12,200 nt of DNA, from NCBI GenBank assembly GCA_027415455.1, contig DAIBSV010000053.1, forward strand, positions 1 to 12,200, written 5' to 3'. Below the pieces are notes generated by a model that worked only from the letters and a program-made list of their open reading frames with translations, was not told the DNA's origin and did no database searches. The translations under genes and the position numbers were made by a program. The stretch comes from Nitrospirota bacterium. GTDB taxonomy: Bacteria; Nitrospirota_A; Leptospirillia; Leptospirillales; Leptospirillaceae. Every line of letters begins with the position of its first letter. Within the stretch, counting starts at the first letter, position 1. This document shows, piece by piece, positions 1 through 6,141 of the stretch.

Positions 1-1
1 T

Positions 2-78
2 GCGCCAACCGGAAGGAGGCTGACGAACCGATTCCGGGCGTAGGGACGTCCGCCCGACGTGGACTAGGGACAGGCCCC
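2..78 (+). other. Conserved repeat head, copy L; candidate structured RNA or DNA element
   Basis: About 70 bases shared by all three copies. It contains a possible stem CCGGAA/TTCCGG around an 18-nt loop, followed by a small stem GTCC/GGAC (48-51 with 61-64). The same pairings are possible in the other copies. I compared it with tRNA and SRP RNA patterns and found no match. Whether it is transcribed is unknown. Confidence 0.45.
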
Positions 79-122
79 CGCCTTCCCGCTTAGAGCCGTT
101 CTGACCGTACGTTCGCCTCCGC

Positions 123-202
123 GTTCGGGGCTGTTCGGGGGCGTTCGCGTTCGGGGGCTGTTCGGGGGCGTTCGCGTTCGGGGGCTGTTCGGGGGCGTTC
201 GC
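123..202 (+). repeat. 27-bp tandem repeat, three units
   Basis: Three successive units begin at 123, 149 and 176. Each reads GTTCGGGGG, CTG, TTCGGGGG, CGTTCGC, and the first unit is one G shorter. The right-end copy of the element has only one degenerate unit here, so this is a local expansion specific to the left copy. Confidence 0.85.
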
Positions 203-268
203 GTTCGCGTTCGGAGGTGTTCAGGGGCGTTCACGGTCAGACATCTAACCGTGGTTCGGGGGGGGCTA

Positions 269-301
269 CGCGCGCGCGCGTAACGCGCGCGCGCGCGCGC
301 G
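269..301. repeat. Alternating CG tract
   Basis: Twelve bases of alternating CG (269-280), a TAA interruption, then eighteen bases of alternating CG (284-301). Such a tract can form Z-DNA under negative supercoiling. In the tail it sits between the GTTCG-rich array and the reverse-complement CGAAC array, which is the turn of the potential large hairpin. The right copy has only a short CG stretch at the equivalent place. Confidence 0.8.
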
Positions 302-420
302 ACCCCGAACGCGAACGAACGAACGAACGCACGCACGCACGCACGGTTCTGTAGCGTTATCGATCCGAAACGGGCCCCGTCCCCCAGAGGTCCTGGGCTG
401 GGTTGACCCTTTGCGAACGG

Positions 421-427
421 CTATACC
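421..427 (+). promoter_or_regulatory. Possible weak TATA-like element of the transporter
   Basis: CTATACC lies about 28-34 bases before the ATG at 455, a spacing compatible with an archaeal leaderless start. The match to the archaeal TATA consensus is poor and the surroundings are GC-rich, so this is tentative. Confidence 0.25.
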
Positions 428-454
428 GGTCTCCCGCTCCGGGATGGGCTGCTC

Positions 455-1714
455 ATGAACGGGCGGTCGTCCCTGCAATCGAATGCAGGATTCGTATCTC
501 TGTGGAGTGCGCGCGTTGTCTCGCGCTTCGGCTCCGCCCTTGGGTACGTTGTCCTCATCTGGTATGTCTTCGCCGAGACGGGCTCGGCGCTCGCCGTGGT
601 CTATGTGGGACTCGCGGAGTTCCTCCCTACGGTCGCTTTCGCGTTGTTCTCCGGTGCTCTCGTGGACCGATACCGCCGACGCACGGTAGTGATGCTCTCT
701 GCCCTCGCCCGTAGCGCTGCGATGGGAGCCCTTGTGCTGGCCCTCTACCTCCTCGGCTTCAACCTGCCCATCATCGTGCTCGCTTCCGCCGTTTTCGCGG
801 TCTGCGCTACGTTCTTCGGCCCAGGGAGTCAAGCGCTATTGTCGGAGATTGTCGCTCGCGAGGACCTGGATCGGGCCAACGGGATCTTCGAATCTTCCGA
901 GTCGATCGTGGGCATCGTGGGAAGCGCGCTGGCGGGCATCCTCGTGCTCACGGTGGGGGCGATTCCGAGCCTGGGGGTGGACGCGGCTGCGTATCTGGTC
1001 GCGGCCCTCTTCATCGCCTCGATTGCCGGAACCATCGCCGCCAAGGGACCGACGGCCGAGACCGAGAGAGTCCTCCCTCAAGTGAAGGAAGGGCTCTCCT
1101 ATCTTCGACGGGCGACCGGGCTCCTCGAGCTCACGGTGGTCGCTCTCGTGTCCAACTTCCTGTTCTCCATCGTCCTCACGTTCCTCGTCGTGTACACGGC
1201 GCGGTCGCTCCACGGGACGGCCCTCGTCTATGGGGGGCTGGAAGCACTCCTTGCGGCCGGCTGGGGCATTGGCGGCCTCTTGGTCGGTCGCCTACGCCTC
1301 ACCCGTTACACCGGCAAACTCTGGGCTCTAACCGGGCTGATCGAAGGGGTTGCGGTATTGTTGCTCGTCTTGCTGCCGTCGCTGTCGGTGGCCTTCCCGT
1401 TGCTCTTCGTTACCGGCGTCTGGCAGGGAATCCTGAACGTTACCTGGCTCAGCTCGGCGCAGGCCCTCGTTCCGCACAAGCTTCAGGGGCGATACTTTGC
1501 GACCGACACTGCGATCAGCTACGCGGCGATTCCCGCGTCGCAAGTCCTGGGCGGCATCCTCATCGTGGTCTCGGGCCTTTCGAATACCTTCCTGTTCGTG
1601 GCGATCGGTTCCCTGGTCGCCGGAGCCGGGTATCTTTCCATGAGTGCGTTGAGGAAGTTCGGATACGACCCCCGGACACGTCTCAGCCCGGAACCCTCGG
1701 AATCTTCTCCCTGA
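455..1714 (+). CDS. Major facilitator superfamily exporter (MFS_3/EntS-like)
   Basis: A 419-aa integral membrane protein with many hydrophobic segments, consistent with the usual 12-helix MFS fold of about 400 residues. The cytoplasmic loop between helices 2 and 3 carries the MFS signature GALVDRYRRR at about residues 67-76 (G-x3-D-R-x-x-R-R). The sequence resembles the EntS/MFS_3 branch of proton-driven drug or siderophore exporters; the true substrate cannot be read from the sequence. The ATG at 455 puts the first hydrophobic helix near residue 12, as expected. No strong Shine-Dalgarno precedes it, so it may be leaderless. It stands alone: repeat element L lies directly upstream and 130 bp further downstream the next repeat element begins. 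Nothing links it functionally to the ATPase genes. Family assignment is firm, subfamily moderate. Confidence 0.88.
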   Translation: MNGRSSLQSNAGFVSLWSARVVSRFGSALGYVVLIWYVFAETGSALAVVYVGLAEFLPTVAFALFSGALVDRYRRRTVVMLSALARSAAMGALVLALYLLGFNLPIIVLASAVFAVCATFFGPGSQALLSEIVAREDLDRANGIFESSESIVGIVGSALAGILVLTVGAIPSLGVDAAAYLVAALFIASIAGTIAAKGPTAETERVLPQVKEGLSYLRRATGLLELTVVALVSNFLFSIVLTFLVVYTARSLHGTALVYGGLEALLAAGWGIGGLLVGRLRLTRYTGKLWALTGLIEGVAVLLLVLLPSLSVAFPLLFVTGVWQGILNVTWLSSAQALVPHKLQGRYFATDTAISYAAIPASQVLGGILIVVSGLSNTFLFVAIGSLVAGAGYLSMSALRKFGYDPRTRLSPEPSESSP

Positions 1715-1846
1715 CATGCGGTCAACTTACCCCTTTCGGAAATGCTCGATCTCAGTGGCAGTGTGTGAGAATCGAAGGGTGATGGGGGAACCTGGAGATT
1801 CCGGGCTCAGGGCCGTTGATCATCGGGCTCGGACGGGAACTCTTCC
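1715..1846. other. Intergenic stretch with a partial direct repeat of the repeat head
   Basis: No gene seen. At 1798-1816 the segment ATTCCGGGC-TCA-GGGCCGT recurs at 1876-1894 as ATTCCGGGC-GCG-GGGCCGT, inside the repeat head. The head therefore seems to have a partial duplicate 78 bp upstream, which the L and R copies cannot show because the window ends there. Confidence 0.5.
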
Positions 1847-1882
1847 GCGCCAACCGGAAGGAGGCTGACGAACCGATTCCGG

Positions 1883-1927
1883 GCGCGGGGCCGTCCGCCC
1901 GACGTGGACTAGGGATCGGCCCCGCGC
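1883..1927 (+). other. 11-bp stem-loop in the middle repeat head
   Basis: GCGCGGGGCCG (1883-1893) pairs perfectly with CGGCCCCGCGC (1917-1927) across a 23-nt loop that contains the smaller GTCC/GGAC stem. Copy R can form a shorter, bulged version (GGGCCGTC with GACGGGCCC); copy L is weaker. Retained pairing would suggest an RNA or single-stranded DNA structure, but three copies are too few to prove covariation. Confidence 0.45.
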
Positions 1928-1937
1928 TTTCTACTTC

Positions 1938-1985
1938 TGTCCCGTTGATTGTCCCATGTCCCATTGTCCCATTGTCCCATGTCCC
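1938..1985 (+). repeat. TGTCCC array, six units
   Basis: TGTCCC occurs at 1938, 1950, 1957, 1965, 1973 and 1980. The last five are spaced 7-8 bp, with spacers A or AT. This array is the reverse complement of the GGGACA array at 2315-2370. Confidence 0.85.
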
Positions 1986-1992
1986 AAGCCGT

Positions 1993-2016
1993 CCACGATT
2001 GAAGCTTCAATCGTGG
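1993..2016. repeat. Perfect 24-bp palindrome
   Basis: CCACGATTGAAG (1993-2004) is followed without a spacer by its exact reverse complement CTTCAATCGTGG (2005-2016). It could be a two-fold-symmetric protein site or a cruciform. It lies between the TGTCCC array and the next hairpin, at the turn of the repeat tail. Confidence 0.8.
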
Positions 2017-2026
2017 TTCTCGGGTT

Positions 2027-2049
2027 TTAACCCCCCTACGGGGGGTTAA
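2027..2049. repeat. 10-bp inverted repeat with C6/G6 stem
   Basis: TTAACCCCCC (2027-2036), a TAC loop, then GGGGGGTTAA (2040-2049). A very stable hairpin 10 bp after the 24-bp palindrome. There is no T-tract downstream and no gene ends just before it, so a transcription-terminator role is not supported. Confidence 0.75.
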
Positions 2050-2058
2050 GGGTTCCAA

Positions 2059-2106
2059 CCGGACGGACGGACGGACGCCCGGACGCCGGACGGACGCCCG
2101 GACGGG
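2059..2106 (+). repeat. GGAC-rich tetranucleotide tract
   Basis: Runs of CGGA/GGAC units (four in a row, then interrupted by CGCC) lead directly into the first GGGACA motifs. Its place within the middle element corresponds to the GAAC/GCAC simple repeats of copy L. Confidence 0.65.
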
Positions 2107-2132
2107 ACAAATGGGACACGGACGAGGGACCC

Positions 2133-2142
2133 GTTTATAAAC
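2133..2142. promoter_or_regulatory. GTTTATAAAC palindrome, TATA-like
   Basis: A 10-bp A/T-rich palindrome in otherwise GC-rich repeat DNA. It resembles an archaeal TATA box, but no convincing gene starts about 25 bp away on either strand. It could start a transcript through the repeat region. Confidence 0.25.
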
Positions 2143-2314
2143 GAGCCTCATTTGTCCCGTTCCCGAGGGTTCTGTTTAGCTGGCGGACGAATCGGGCGAG
2201 CCGACGGGACAATCGACGGGACATTCTGACGAGAATCGGCGTCAGCCACCCACACGTAAGAATCCAAATGTCCCACCGTCGAGCGACAGTCCGCCGCCGT
2301 CGGACAGCCCCCAT

Positions 2315-2370
2315 GGGACAAACGGGACAACGGGACATGGGACAGACGGGACACGTGGGACAACGGGACA
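2315..2370 (+). repeat. GGGACA array, seven units
   Basis: GGGACA starts at 2315, 2324, 2332, 2339, 2348, 2357 and 2365, spaced 7-9 bp. Further copies lie at 2206 and 2218, and one inverted copy (TGTCCC) at 2269. Together with the opposite-strand array at 1938-1985 they form an inverted pair about 330 bp apart. The array runs directly into the gene remnant at 2371. Confidence 0.85.
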
Positions 2371-2508
2371 ATCGAAAGGCTCGCCTTGTTCGCCGTGGCC
2401 CTTGACGTGGATGTCACGGCCTGCTACGCCATCACGGGCAGCCTGGAGAGCGAGGTTCGTTTCATGGCGGATTCCTACGGGATCACGATCCTGGAATCCA
2501 CATGCTGA
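2371..2508 (+). pseudogene. 3' remnant of an unidentified gene, cut by the GGGACA array
   Basis: From about 2377 to the TGA at 2506-2508 one frame reads a natural-looking 43-residue C-terminus: it contains ALDVDVTACYAITG, then SEVRFMADSYGITILE and ends STC. The alternating hydrophobic pattern and GSLESEVRFMADSYGITIL resemble the last strand and helix of restriction-endonuclease-fold domains (T-x-G-x3-E-A-x3-A-x4-I-x-L), but the fragment is too short to be sure. No start codon lies in frame upstream; that side is GGGACA repeat DNA. I infer a gene whose 5' part was deleted or replaced when the repeat element formed or moved here. Confidence 0.4.
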
Positions 2509-2756
2509 CGAGCCCGGCCTCAGTACGCCCGAGGCGAGTCAGGGGCCCTGCGCCATTCGCCGGCTCCTTACGGGTGGTTTGCCACCCTGGGGGTGGGCTC
2601 GAAGTCCTGCGTTAGGCCCCTCCACCGCTCCCTTCGTCGTCACTTTCAACCTGCGGGCTTCAGGATTGGATCTGATGACTTCCTCAAACCCATCGGTGCC
2701 CCTCCCTTCTCGGGGTTGGCGCTTACTCAGGAAGCGTCAGCGACAGCCTCCCAAGG
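2509..2756. other. Intergenic stretch downstream of the ATPase operon
   Basis: No gene seen on either strand that looks real. A 6-bp hairpin GGGTGG-TTTG-CCACCC lies at 2572-2587. A C/G-rich imperfect inverted sequence near 2700-2720 could lie in the 3' UTR of the minus-strand operon ending at 2757. No U-rich archaeal terminator is evident. Confidence 0.4.
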
Positions 2757-4481
2757 TCAGAAGTTAGGGCAGGCTTCGATCAAGGGCCGGAGAATCTTGT
2801 CGTGCTCCTCGAGGTACGCGTTTAGGGCGTCCTTCGCGTCAGTAACGGTGGGGTCCCCGTCTGTGATCCTCATCTCAACCACTGCCTCTGCGTAGGTCAC
2901 GGCGCAAGCCTCCGCCGAACGTCGCATAAATTCGGTGTCCGTCTTCTCGAGTCCACCGAAGTCCGGATGATCCTGATTGATAGTGAACGTCCCCTCACCG
3001 TCGAAGTACGCTCGAGGGCTCGGAGTTCCAAGGCCCAGATAGACGACCCGAAGGGACCGGCCGGCCTGAGCGTTCTTGGGCCCACGTCGCTTCTCAGTTG
3101 CCGTCTCACCGGAAGGGTCAACGCGGCCCGAAATCGAGGCGGAGGTCCCGGGCGCTTTACCGCCTGTTCCTTCGTTGTGGCCAGGCCCCGCAATCACGAT
3201 ATCGCCCTCGGCGTCCTTCGAGACTGCGATCTGCCCAGACGGGTCAGGTACGTACACTGGGTCCCCTTTCCCTTCATCATCGGGCGCGCCGCCGCTTAAT
3301 GATCCACCTCCGGGAAACGGCGCGAGCGGGTTCGCTTTTGGAAGCTTCATCCGTGTCGCATAGTCGCGCATGAAGGTCTGATACTGTTGATTGAGGACGT
3401 GCTCGAGAGTTCCCGAGATTGCGTCGAGTACGGCCTTGTCGCGCGCGTCGATAGACGAGAGGAGTTTTTGCTCAACCGCCTCTTTGAAGCCGTCCAAGCA
3501 TTCGTCGAGCCAAGGAAGCAGAGCCTCGACTCGTTCGGATTCTCGGTTCATCTGGAGCCTGCGCGCCTGGGTCGTCGCGGGCCTGCCCTGAGTGTCAGGG
3601 AGGTCAAGCAACGGGACGTCAATCTCGCCGATGATCCGCTTGTCGACTACTGTCCGCCGCTTCGAGACGTTCATGTAACCGGCTTCCAGAACGGCCCCTC
3701 CCACGCTTGTGACCATGATTCCGCTCTCCTGCTTCGGGAGATCGAAATCTGTGGCTGATAGATGGAGAGTCACCGACCCGATCTGGGCAGACAGCGCTGG
3801 AGGGCTCGCGTAATCGCGGTCGAGGATTGTCGGCGGATGCTCACGAATCAGGCGAACGCCCCTCCCCGGTCGCTTCTCCCAGATCAGTTGATTGTGGTCC
3901 AGCATTCGCATGAAAAACCGGATCAAGTTTCGGACAACCGCGTCTTCGTCAGTTAGAAGGCCGATACCGGATACGCGGACCCGAGTGCCATTTTGCGGAG
4001 CTGTGGGGTCCACTTTCGCTTCTGCCACCGTGTGGTCCAGCGGAAGACTCTCGCAGGGATAGACGGAATCTAGGGCCAAGAGTCGTTCTTTGCTCAATCG
4101 GAACTCGTTCGCGACCCCGTTCTTGACCGTATAGATTGAGAGTTCGCTGCCGACCCCGAAGGCAGCAGCTTTTCCTGTGCCGTTCCGTCCTCGGCCGGCC
4201 TCTCCCCTCAAGCGATTTTCGTTCGGTGCGTGCATTGTGAAGAACCGTTGCAAGTCAGCGAGGTCCATGCCTGCACCATTGGGGAAATCTTCCACCTCGT
4301 ACCACTTCGAGCTGCCATCTCGTCCGAACCGGATCGTGACGAATGCAGGGGCAAGTTTGTCGCGTTTGTACTCGAAGGAGTTCCAGATGTACTCCGCCAT
4401 CGACCTCGAGACGTCGCCGAATTCTGCCGCTGTTGCCAACACTGCCCTCGGGACATGCGCCCCACCTGTGACCGCTTGCAT
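2757..4481 (-). CDS. GHKL (MORC/Hsp90-like) ATPase, 574 aa
   Basis: The N-terminal third has the Bergerat ATP-binding motifs. The N-box is AEYIWNSFE (E30, N34; the usual Asp position holds E37). The G1 box is DFPNGAGM (D65, G69, G71). A glycine-rich lid GRGRNGTGK lies at about 96-104. A middle region (about 150-370) would be the transducer part; low-complexity G/P/D-rich linkers (about 395-470) lead to a C-terminal block with RVVYLG (478-483) and FTINQDHPDF (499-508). Such ATPases use ATP-driven N-terminal dimerisation to clamp or remodel DNA or protein; the target here is unknown. It is the last gene of a three-gene operon, its ATG 2 bases after the upstream stop, with a GAGGT-type SD 12 bases before it. 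The C-terminus resembles that of the 770-aa ATPase nearby. Not MutL: no endonuclease motif is visible. Family moderately sure, function inferred. Confidence 0.8.
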   Translation of the reverse strand: MQAVTGGAHVPRAVLATAAEFGDVSRSMAEYIWNSFEYKRDKLAPAFVTIRFGRDGSSKWYEVEDFPNGAGMDLADLQRFFTMHAPNENRLRGEAGRGRNGTGKAAAFGVGSELSIYTVKNGVANEFRLSKERLLALDSVYPCESLPLDHTVAEAKVDPTAPQNGTRVRVSGIGLLTDEDAVVRNLIRFFMRMLDHNQLIWEKRPGRGVRLIREHPPTILDRDYASPPALSAQIGSVTLHLSATDFDLPKQESGIMVTSVGGAVLEAGYMNVSKRRTVVDKRIIGEIDVPLLDLPDTQGRPATTQARRLQMNRESERVEALLPWLDECLDGFKEAVEQKLLSSIDARDKAVLDAISGTLEHVLNQQYQTFMRDYATRMKLPKANPLAPFPGGGSLSGGAPDDEGKGDPVYVPDPSGQIAVSKDAEGDIVIAGPGHNEGTGGKAPGTSASISGRVDPSGETATEKRRGPKNAQAGRSLRVVYLGLGTPSPRAYFDGEGTFTINQDHPDFGGLEKTDTEFMRRSAEACAVTYAEAVVEMRITDGDPTVTDAKDALNAYLEEHDKILRPLIEACPNF

Positions 4482-4483
4482 GG

Positions 4484-5206
4484 TTAGATCTGGACCTCTC
4501 CCGTGAGGATCTTCTTGTAATCCTCCCCGAAGGATTGATCCAGAAACTTCAGGAATCTCGTGACCTCCGCATCGCTGGAGGTCGCTTCGAGGACCCGGTC
4601 TCGCGCGTCGATGTATGCTGGGCGGGGCGTTCGGGGCCCGATTCCGAACGACGTGAGGAACGTCTGGAGGCCAATCTCCCGCCTCGAGGCCGAAGGGTCA
4701 CGAATCCACCTCGCGAAACCGTCAGTTCCTCGCACGCGGTTGGCGAGGGCTCGCTTCGCGTCATCTTCGGTCTTGACTACTCCTCGAGGAGTCTTGGTCG
4801 TCCCCAACTCCGAGGCTTCGTTCCGTTTGACCCAGAGACGGAGGCGCTCGCGGTTGGTGAGCCACCACGTCGCGCCCTCTTCCGTGAGTCGCCACTTCGT
4901 AACTTGTCCATCGCGCGTTTGGGAAGCAAGAGGGACGTCACTATCCAAGCCGAAGGGCCTCGAATGTTTCGTCTTCACCAAGTCGGTCAGCTGGACTCGG
5001 ACAGCATCCACGTCAGGGTAGTCAGGATACTTTTGAAAACCAAAGTAGCTGGAGTAAGCCCGGAACGCATAGACCGCGACGTCCAACTTATCCACATACT
5101 CCTGGTCGCCGCCGCACTCACCCAACGCCCAAGCAACAAGCATGGTCTTGCTGGGTTTCGACCCCTCCGACGTTCTCTCCTCGGGACCGCTCGGCATCAT
5201 GATCAC
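4484..5206 (-). CDS. Putative winged-helix protein, 240 aa
   Basis: I do not recognise the family. Residues about 20-120 look helical and end in KWRLTEEGATWWLTNRERL, which resembles the last helix and wing of winged-helix domains (K-x-x-LTEEG-x-x-W); DNA binding or partner docking is possible. The second half is charged and helical and finishes with FLKFLDQSFGEDYKKIL, like the tails of some restriction-associated accessory proteins. The longest frame starts at GTG 5206, overlapping the previous stop as GTGA. However, GGTGATC, a good match to the archaeal anti-SD, sits just before ATG 5200/5197, and ATG 5197 has the best spacing, so the real start may be MPSGPEERT. It is the middle gene of the operon with the 574-aa ATPase and probably acts with it. 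Confidence 0.72.
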   Translation of the reverse strand: MIMMPSGPEERTSEGSKPSKTMLVAWALGECGGDQEYVDKLDVAVYAFRAYSSYFGFQKYPDYPDVDAVRVQLTDLVKTKHSRPFGLDSDVPLASQTRDGQVTKWRLTEEGATWWLTNRERLRLWVKRNEASELGTTKTPRGVVKTEDDAKRALANRVRGTDGFARWIRDPSASRREIGLQTFLTSFGIGPRTPRPAYIDARDRVLEATSSDAEVTRFLKFLDQSFGEDYKKILTGEVQI

Positions 5207-5766
5207 CGCTCCCTGTAGGCAAGAACGTCAACCTGGCCTGCCGAGTTTGCAGCAGGTACGTACTTCCAAGATCGGAAGGTTCCTGCCCTCACAGGGGCAT
5301 CGGTCGCATCCTTCCACTGGCCCCCCACGGCCGCCTCGATGTCCCTCTTCGCTTCCCTGATGCAATACCACACTCTCCGAAGGTCTGCTGCATCCGCCGG
5401 CTCCATGGGCGAGAGTTGGCGCCCGAAGAATCTCATGCAAACATCTGATGTGGAGACGCTGGGAGCCCCTCCGAGGACTCGTTGGATCAGGAACCTCCGA
5501 ACGTTTCCCGTGGTGAGTTCGGGCTGCTCGACGAGATCCATGCCTTCCGGCCACGCTCCTTGAATCAGCTCGGTAAGGCTCGCCGTTGGTCTGGCTTCCA
5601 CGTCCTTCTCGAGGCTCGCCTCGAGCCTCGCTCGACCCCTACGCGAGTTGGTCGCTAACTCACGTAGGATCGCCGTCCGCTGGAGATCGAGCAGGCGATG
5701 AAGCTCCTGGACGGTAAGTTCCACCGAGACGGTTTCGCCCTTGACCCGGGTACGAAGCGTCGCCAT
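5203..5766 (-). CDS. Unknown 187-aa protein, first gene of the small ATPase operon
   Basis: Not recognised. The N-terminus MATLRTRVKGETVSVELTVQ looks like a short beta-rich segment, followed by a helix (LHRLLDLQRTAILREL) and a basic stretch (NSRRGRARLE). The rest is mixed helix, with ELTTGNVRRFLIQRVLG possibly a helix-turn-helix. I chose ATG 5766 over the upstream GTG 5781 because a TATA-like box (5789-5797) lies 24-31 bases before 5766, which fits a leaderless transcript; no SD is present. The stop overlaps the next gene as GTGA, so the products are probably made together. A palindrome just upstream of the promoter suggests repression. Role inferred only from context: an accessory or DNA-recognition subunit of the ATPase system. 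Confidence 0.7.
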   Translation of the reverse strand: MATLRTRVKGETVSVELTVQELHRLLDLQRTAILRELATNSRRGRARLEASLEKDVEARPTASLTELIQGAWPEGMDLVEQPELTTGNVRRFLIQRVLGGAPSVSTSDVCMRFFGRQLSPMEPADAADLRRVWYCIREAKRDIEAAVGGQWKDATDAPVRAGTFRSWKYVPAANSAGQVDVLAYRER

Positions 5767-5788
5767 CACTCCACACCACACCTAACTG

Positions 5789-5797
5789 CCATATAAG
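5789..5797 (-). promoter_or_regulatory. TATA box of the three-gene ATPase operon
   Basis: On the minus strand CTTATATGG stands alone in GC-rich DNA and ends 24 bases before ATG 5766. This is the normal archaeal TATA-to-start spacing and implies a leaderless or near-leaderless mRNA. Confidence 0.6.
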
Positions 5798-5805
5798 TAT
5801 GTCGT

Positions 5806-5819
5806 AGTGCAGTTGCACT
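5806..5819. promoter_or_regulatory. 14-bp palindrome upstream of the TATA box, possible operator
   Basis: AGTGCA-GT-TGCACT, two perfect 6-bp arms with a 2-bp spacer, about 10 bp upstream of the TATA box and close to where TFB contacts DNA. The geometry suits a dimeric regulator. The palindrome at 6156-6169 has the same 6-2-6 layout but a different sequence. Confidence 0.4.
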
Positions 5820-6140
5820 TCTACCACCTGACTGGCAGTCCCCTTGACCTCGAGGATGTCCCGCTCCACCTGGCCAGACACTCTCGTGAGCTCTAGATCG
5901 GGGGGTCCGGCCCGCGAATCACGCCTGCTAGCCGGGCGATCCAGTCGATGGCTCGCGCGAGTGTTTCTCTACGTCCAACCTGGAGGACTCTCCTTCGCTC
6001 ACTTCATGCTTCGTAGGAGGCGGACCTTGTTACGCAGCGACCGTGGACCGAAATCGCTCCGAGTACGCAGCGGGTGCGTTTGGCGCTCGAGCCTACCCCA
6101 CCCCCCCCCTTTGGCTATGCTCCAAACTGACTGGGAGAGG
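5820..6140. other. Intergenic stretch between the two ATPase operons
   Basis: About 320 bases in which I see no convincing gene. One plus-strand frame runs through (5844-6251) but has a low-complexity, R/S-rich product and would overlap the small protein's promoter and start. A run of nine or so C residues lies near 6100-6110. No tRNA or known RNA pattern was found. It may hold long 5' leaders, an unrecognised RNA, or remnants of a lost gene. Confidence 0.4.
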
Positions 6141-6141
6141 G

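Larger units (their letters stand above)
1..370 (+). repeat. Modular inverted repeat, left copy (head plus GTTCG/CGAAC tail)
   Basis: Copy L of a repeat family seen three times here. Positions 2-70 are the conserved head, nearly identical to 1847-1915 and to the reverse complement of 12131-12199. The rest matches the right-end copy in blocks: the CTTCCC(G)TTTAGAGCC-like stretch near 82-96, the TCAGACATCTAACCGTGGTT block at 235-255, and the GGTTCTGTARCGTTATCGA block at 345-363. Between these lie GTTCG-rich tandem units (123-202) and, after a CG tract, the opposite-strand motif CGAAC (304-330). The tail is therefore self-complementary: GTTCGCGTTCGGGG pairs with CCCCGAACGCGAAC. No plausible gene lies inside; open frames here are products of simple repeats. 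The element stops about 85 bases before the transporter start codon. Confidence 0.85.
1847..2175 (+). repeat. Modular repeat, middle copy (head plus TGTCCC/GGGACA tail)
   Basis: The head at 1847-1915 matches copies L and R almost base for base. The tail is different: instead of GTTCG/CGAAC it has TGTCCC units (1938-1985) followed, after two hairpins and a GGAC-rich tract (2059-2106), by the complementary GGGACA units (2104-2118). The block GGTTCTGT at 2168-2175, which also occurs near the inner end of L (345-352) and R (11921-11928 reversed), suggests that this copy ends nearby. The head-to-GGTTCTGT distances are about 343, 321 and 271 bp in L, M and R. The architecture is conserved while the repeat motif is exchanged. 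Confidence 0.65.

Noticed and set aside
2..78. Repeat head as SRP RNA, tRNA or C/D-box RNA.
   Set aside because: CCGGAAGGAGGCTGACGAACC faintly recalls SRP helix 8, but the required partner strand and flanking helices are absent. There is no tRNA T-loop motif and no paired C and D boxes.
123..340. CRISPR array.
   Set aside because: The repeats are contiguous, with no unique spacers, and no cas genes are present.
64..832. Minus-strand open frames through repeat element L (proline/arginine-rich 90 aa and charged 188 aa).
   Set aside because: They follow from simple repeats and from the antisense of the MFS gene; the composition is periodic, with no start signal or recognisable domain.
1752..2417. 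Several short open frames on both strands in the TGTCCC/GGGACA region, including cysteine-proline-rich peptides.
   Set aside because: The peptides merely translate the hexamer arrays (repeated MSRCP, VCPMSRCP patterns) in different frames.
4535..5218. 227-aa plus-strand open frame opposite the 240-aa gene.
   Set aside because: Antisense shadow: the minus-strand gene fits an operon with overlaps and SD, while this one has no promoter and a disordered R/P/S-rich product. Similar long shadows opposite the 770-aa ATPase (for example 7502-8083) were rejected likewise.
5660..5881. 73-aa minus-strand frame starting MSGQVERDILEVKG.
   Set aside because: It runs through the TATA box and overlaps the 187-aa gene out of frame.
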